64,000 bases of DNA from Deltaproteobacteria bacterium HGW-Deltaproteobacteria-6 (lineage in GTDB: Bacteria > Desulfobacterota > Syntrophia > Syntrophales > Smithellaceae). The stretch's first letter is position 1. Every line of letters starts with the position of its first letter. A model generated the notes under the pieces. The model had not been told where the DNA came from, did not search any database, and saw only the letters and a program-made list of their open reading frames with translations. The translations under genes were made by a program, and so were the position numbers. Below, piece after piece: positions 63,272 through 64,000 of the stretch. Location of the stretch: positions 1 through 64,000 of the forward strand of contig PHAT01000004.1 in the NCBI GenBank assembly GCA_002840435.1, read 5' to 3'.

Positions 63272-63985
63272 ATGATAAATCGTTCCCGGATCATGATTAT
63301 GGACATCAAATATTCACTCAAACGCAGCAGAAAAAGAAAGAAAACGATTTCACTGCAAATCGGCAATAACTCGGAAGTAACGATTCACGCGCCGTACTTT
63401 ACGCCGGTTAAAGAAATCACCCGCTTTGTGGAAGAAAAACAAAGCTGGATTGATAAGGCCATCCGCAGGCAGGCCGCGCAGCAGGCATCGCATCAGGAAA
63501 AAGCCTTTGTGACCGGTGAAAACTTTTATTATCTGGGGCAGGCCTATCCTTTGGAAGCTTATTTTGAACCACTGGAAAACGCAGGCGTTATTTTCTGGAA
63601 TAACCGCTTTTTTCTGAACTGCCCCGTAAATACGGAAATGAGAAAACATTACTTTATGTCCTGGTACAGGAAAAAAGCACTGCAATATTTAAGTGAGCGG
63701 GTTGATTTCTATGGCGGCATGCTTAATTTGATTTCCGGCGGTGTTCGGATATCGGCAGCCGAGAGGCGGTGGGGGTCCTGTTCGGAAGATAATCATTTAT
63801 CCTTCAGCTTCCGCCTGATGATGGCGCCGCCCGAGGTCGTTGATTATGTGGTGGTGCATGAGCTGATGCACATCCGGGAGAAAAATCATTCTTCAAAATT
63901 CTGGGACTTGGTGGTAGAAGTGCTCCCGGATTACAAAGCGCACCGGCGCTGGCTTCGCGAACATCAGCATTATTTTAATCTTTAA
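63272..63985 (+). CDS. DUF45 (YgjP-like) zinc metallopeptidase
   Basis: 237 residues. The zinc motif HELMHIREKNHSSKFW (HExxH...H, about residue 187) and ERRWGSCSEDNHLSFSFRLM are the family's signatures. Related proteins are often linked with restriction systems or DNA repair, but the function is unproven. Start uncertain: I use the ATG at 63272 with GGAA upstream; ATGs at 63293 and 63299 are alternatives. It ends 15 bases before the window edge. Confidence 0.85.
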   Translation: MINRSRIMIMDIKYSLKRSRKRKKTISLQIGNNSEVTIHAPYFTPVKEITRFVEEKQSWIDKAIRRQAAQQASHQEKAFVTGENFYYLGQAYPLEAYFEPLENAGVIFWNNRFFLNCPVNTEMRKHYFMSWYRKKALQYLSERVDFYGGMLNLISGGVRISAAERRWGSCSEDNHLSFSFRLMMAPPEVVDYVVVHELMHIREKNHSSKFWDLVVEVLPDYKAHRRWLREHQHYFNL

Positions 63986-64000
63986 ACGCATGACCAAGAA

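Overview
The window is a single chromosomal stretch of an anaerobic, Gram-negative bacterium. It opens with the 5' part of a 16S rRNA gene. Together with the gene content (large acyl-CoA dehydrogenase, cytochrome bd beside rubredoxin proteins, TamA/TamB outer-membrane machinery, many large PAS/GAF kinases, radical SAM lipid enzymes), this points to Desulfobacterota (former Deltaproteobacteria), most likely a syntroph of the Syntrophales (Syntrophus/Smithella type). The rank below phylum is inference.

Layout. 0-1 kb: start of an rrn operon read leftwards, with two promoters and a boxA-like site. 1-4.3 kb: acyl-CoA dehydrogenase and an exported GDPD-like phosphodiesterase. 4.3-9.3 kb: the classic rpmH-rnpA-yidD-yidC-jag-mnmE block. 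9.3-11.8 kb: a FlgT-like exported protein and a CsgG-like lipoprotein with TPRs. 12-20 kb: a leftward phosphorelay cassette (response regulator, a 2141-residue hybrid kinase with 8 PAS and 2 GAF domains, HPt protein, second response regulator). 20-23.7 kb: cydAB plus a YhcH-family gene, divergent from a rubredoxin-membrane protein. 24-30.4 kb: tamA-tamB. 30.5 kb: an adenosine/SAH deaminase. 31.8-36.8 kb: an island of lower GC (by eye) holding a chemoreceptor and a hybrid kinase with paralogous sensors, flanked by an insertion-sequence remnant and two decapitated gene fragments. 37-40.9 kb: a large unknown protein, two small exported proteins (one with tandem HhH domains) and a DUF493 gene.

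40.9-52.3 kb, all leftward, is the most interesting part: a type II fatty-acid/polyketide-like lipid cluster in at least two transcription units. It holds a FabA dehydratase/isomerase, a small membrane protein, two acyl carrier proteins, a B12-binding radical SAM enzyme, a NodB-type deacetylase, a FabZ-like dehydratase, two paralogous radical SAM enzymes, two ketosynthases, a thioesterase, a stand-alone PKS-type dehydratase and a PlsY-like acyltransferase. It looks like a pathway that builds a chemically modified acyl chain and moves it to a phospholipid or envelope acceptor; the product is not known from sequence.

52.5-64 kb: flavoredoxin-rubredoxin (Hrb), a DUF2339/DUF3999 membrane pair followed by a decayed rubredoxin copy, copZ-copA copper export, an MBL-fold hydrolase, a 4-TM protein, YgiQ-type radical SAM, a mannose-phosphate-type cupin and a DUF45 metallopeptidase. 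No tRNA, CRISPR array, intact transposon or prophage was seen. Intergenic DNA holds several dispersed and tandem short repeats, including a hairpin element in two inverted copies at 39.7 and 44.1 kb.
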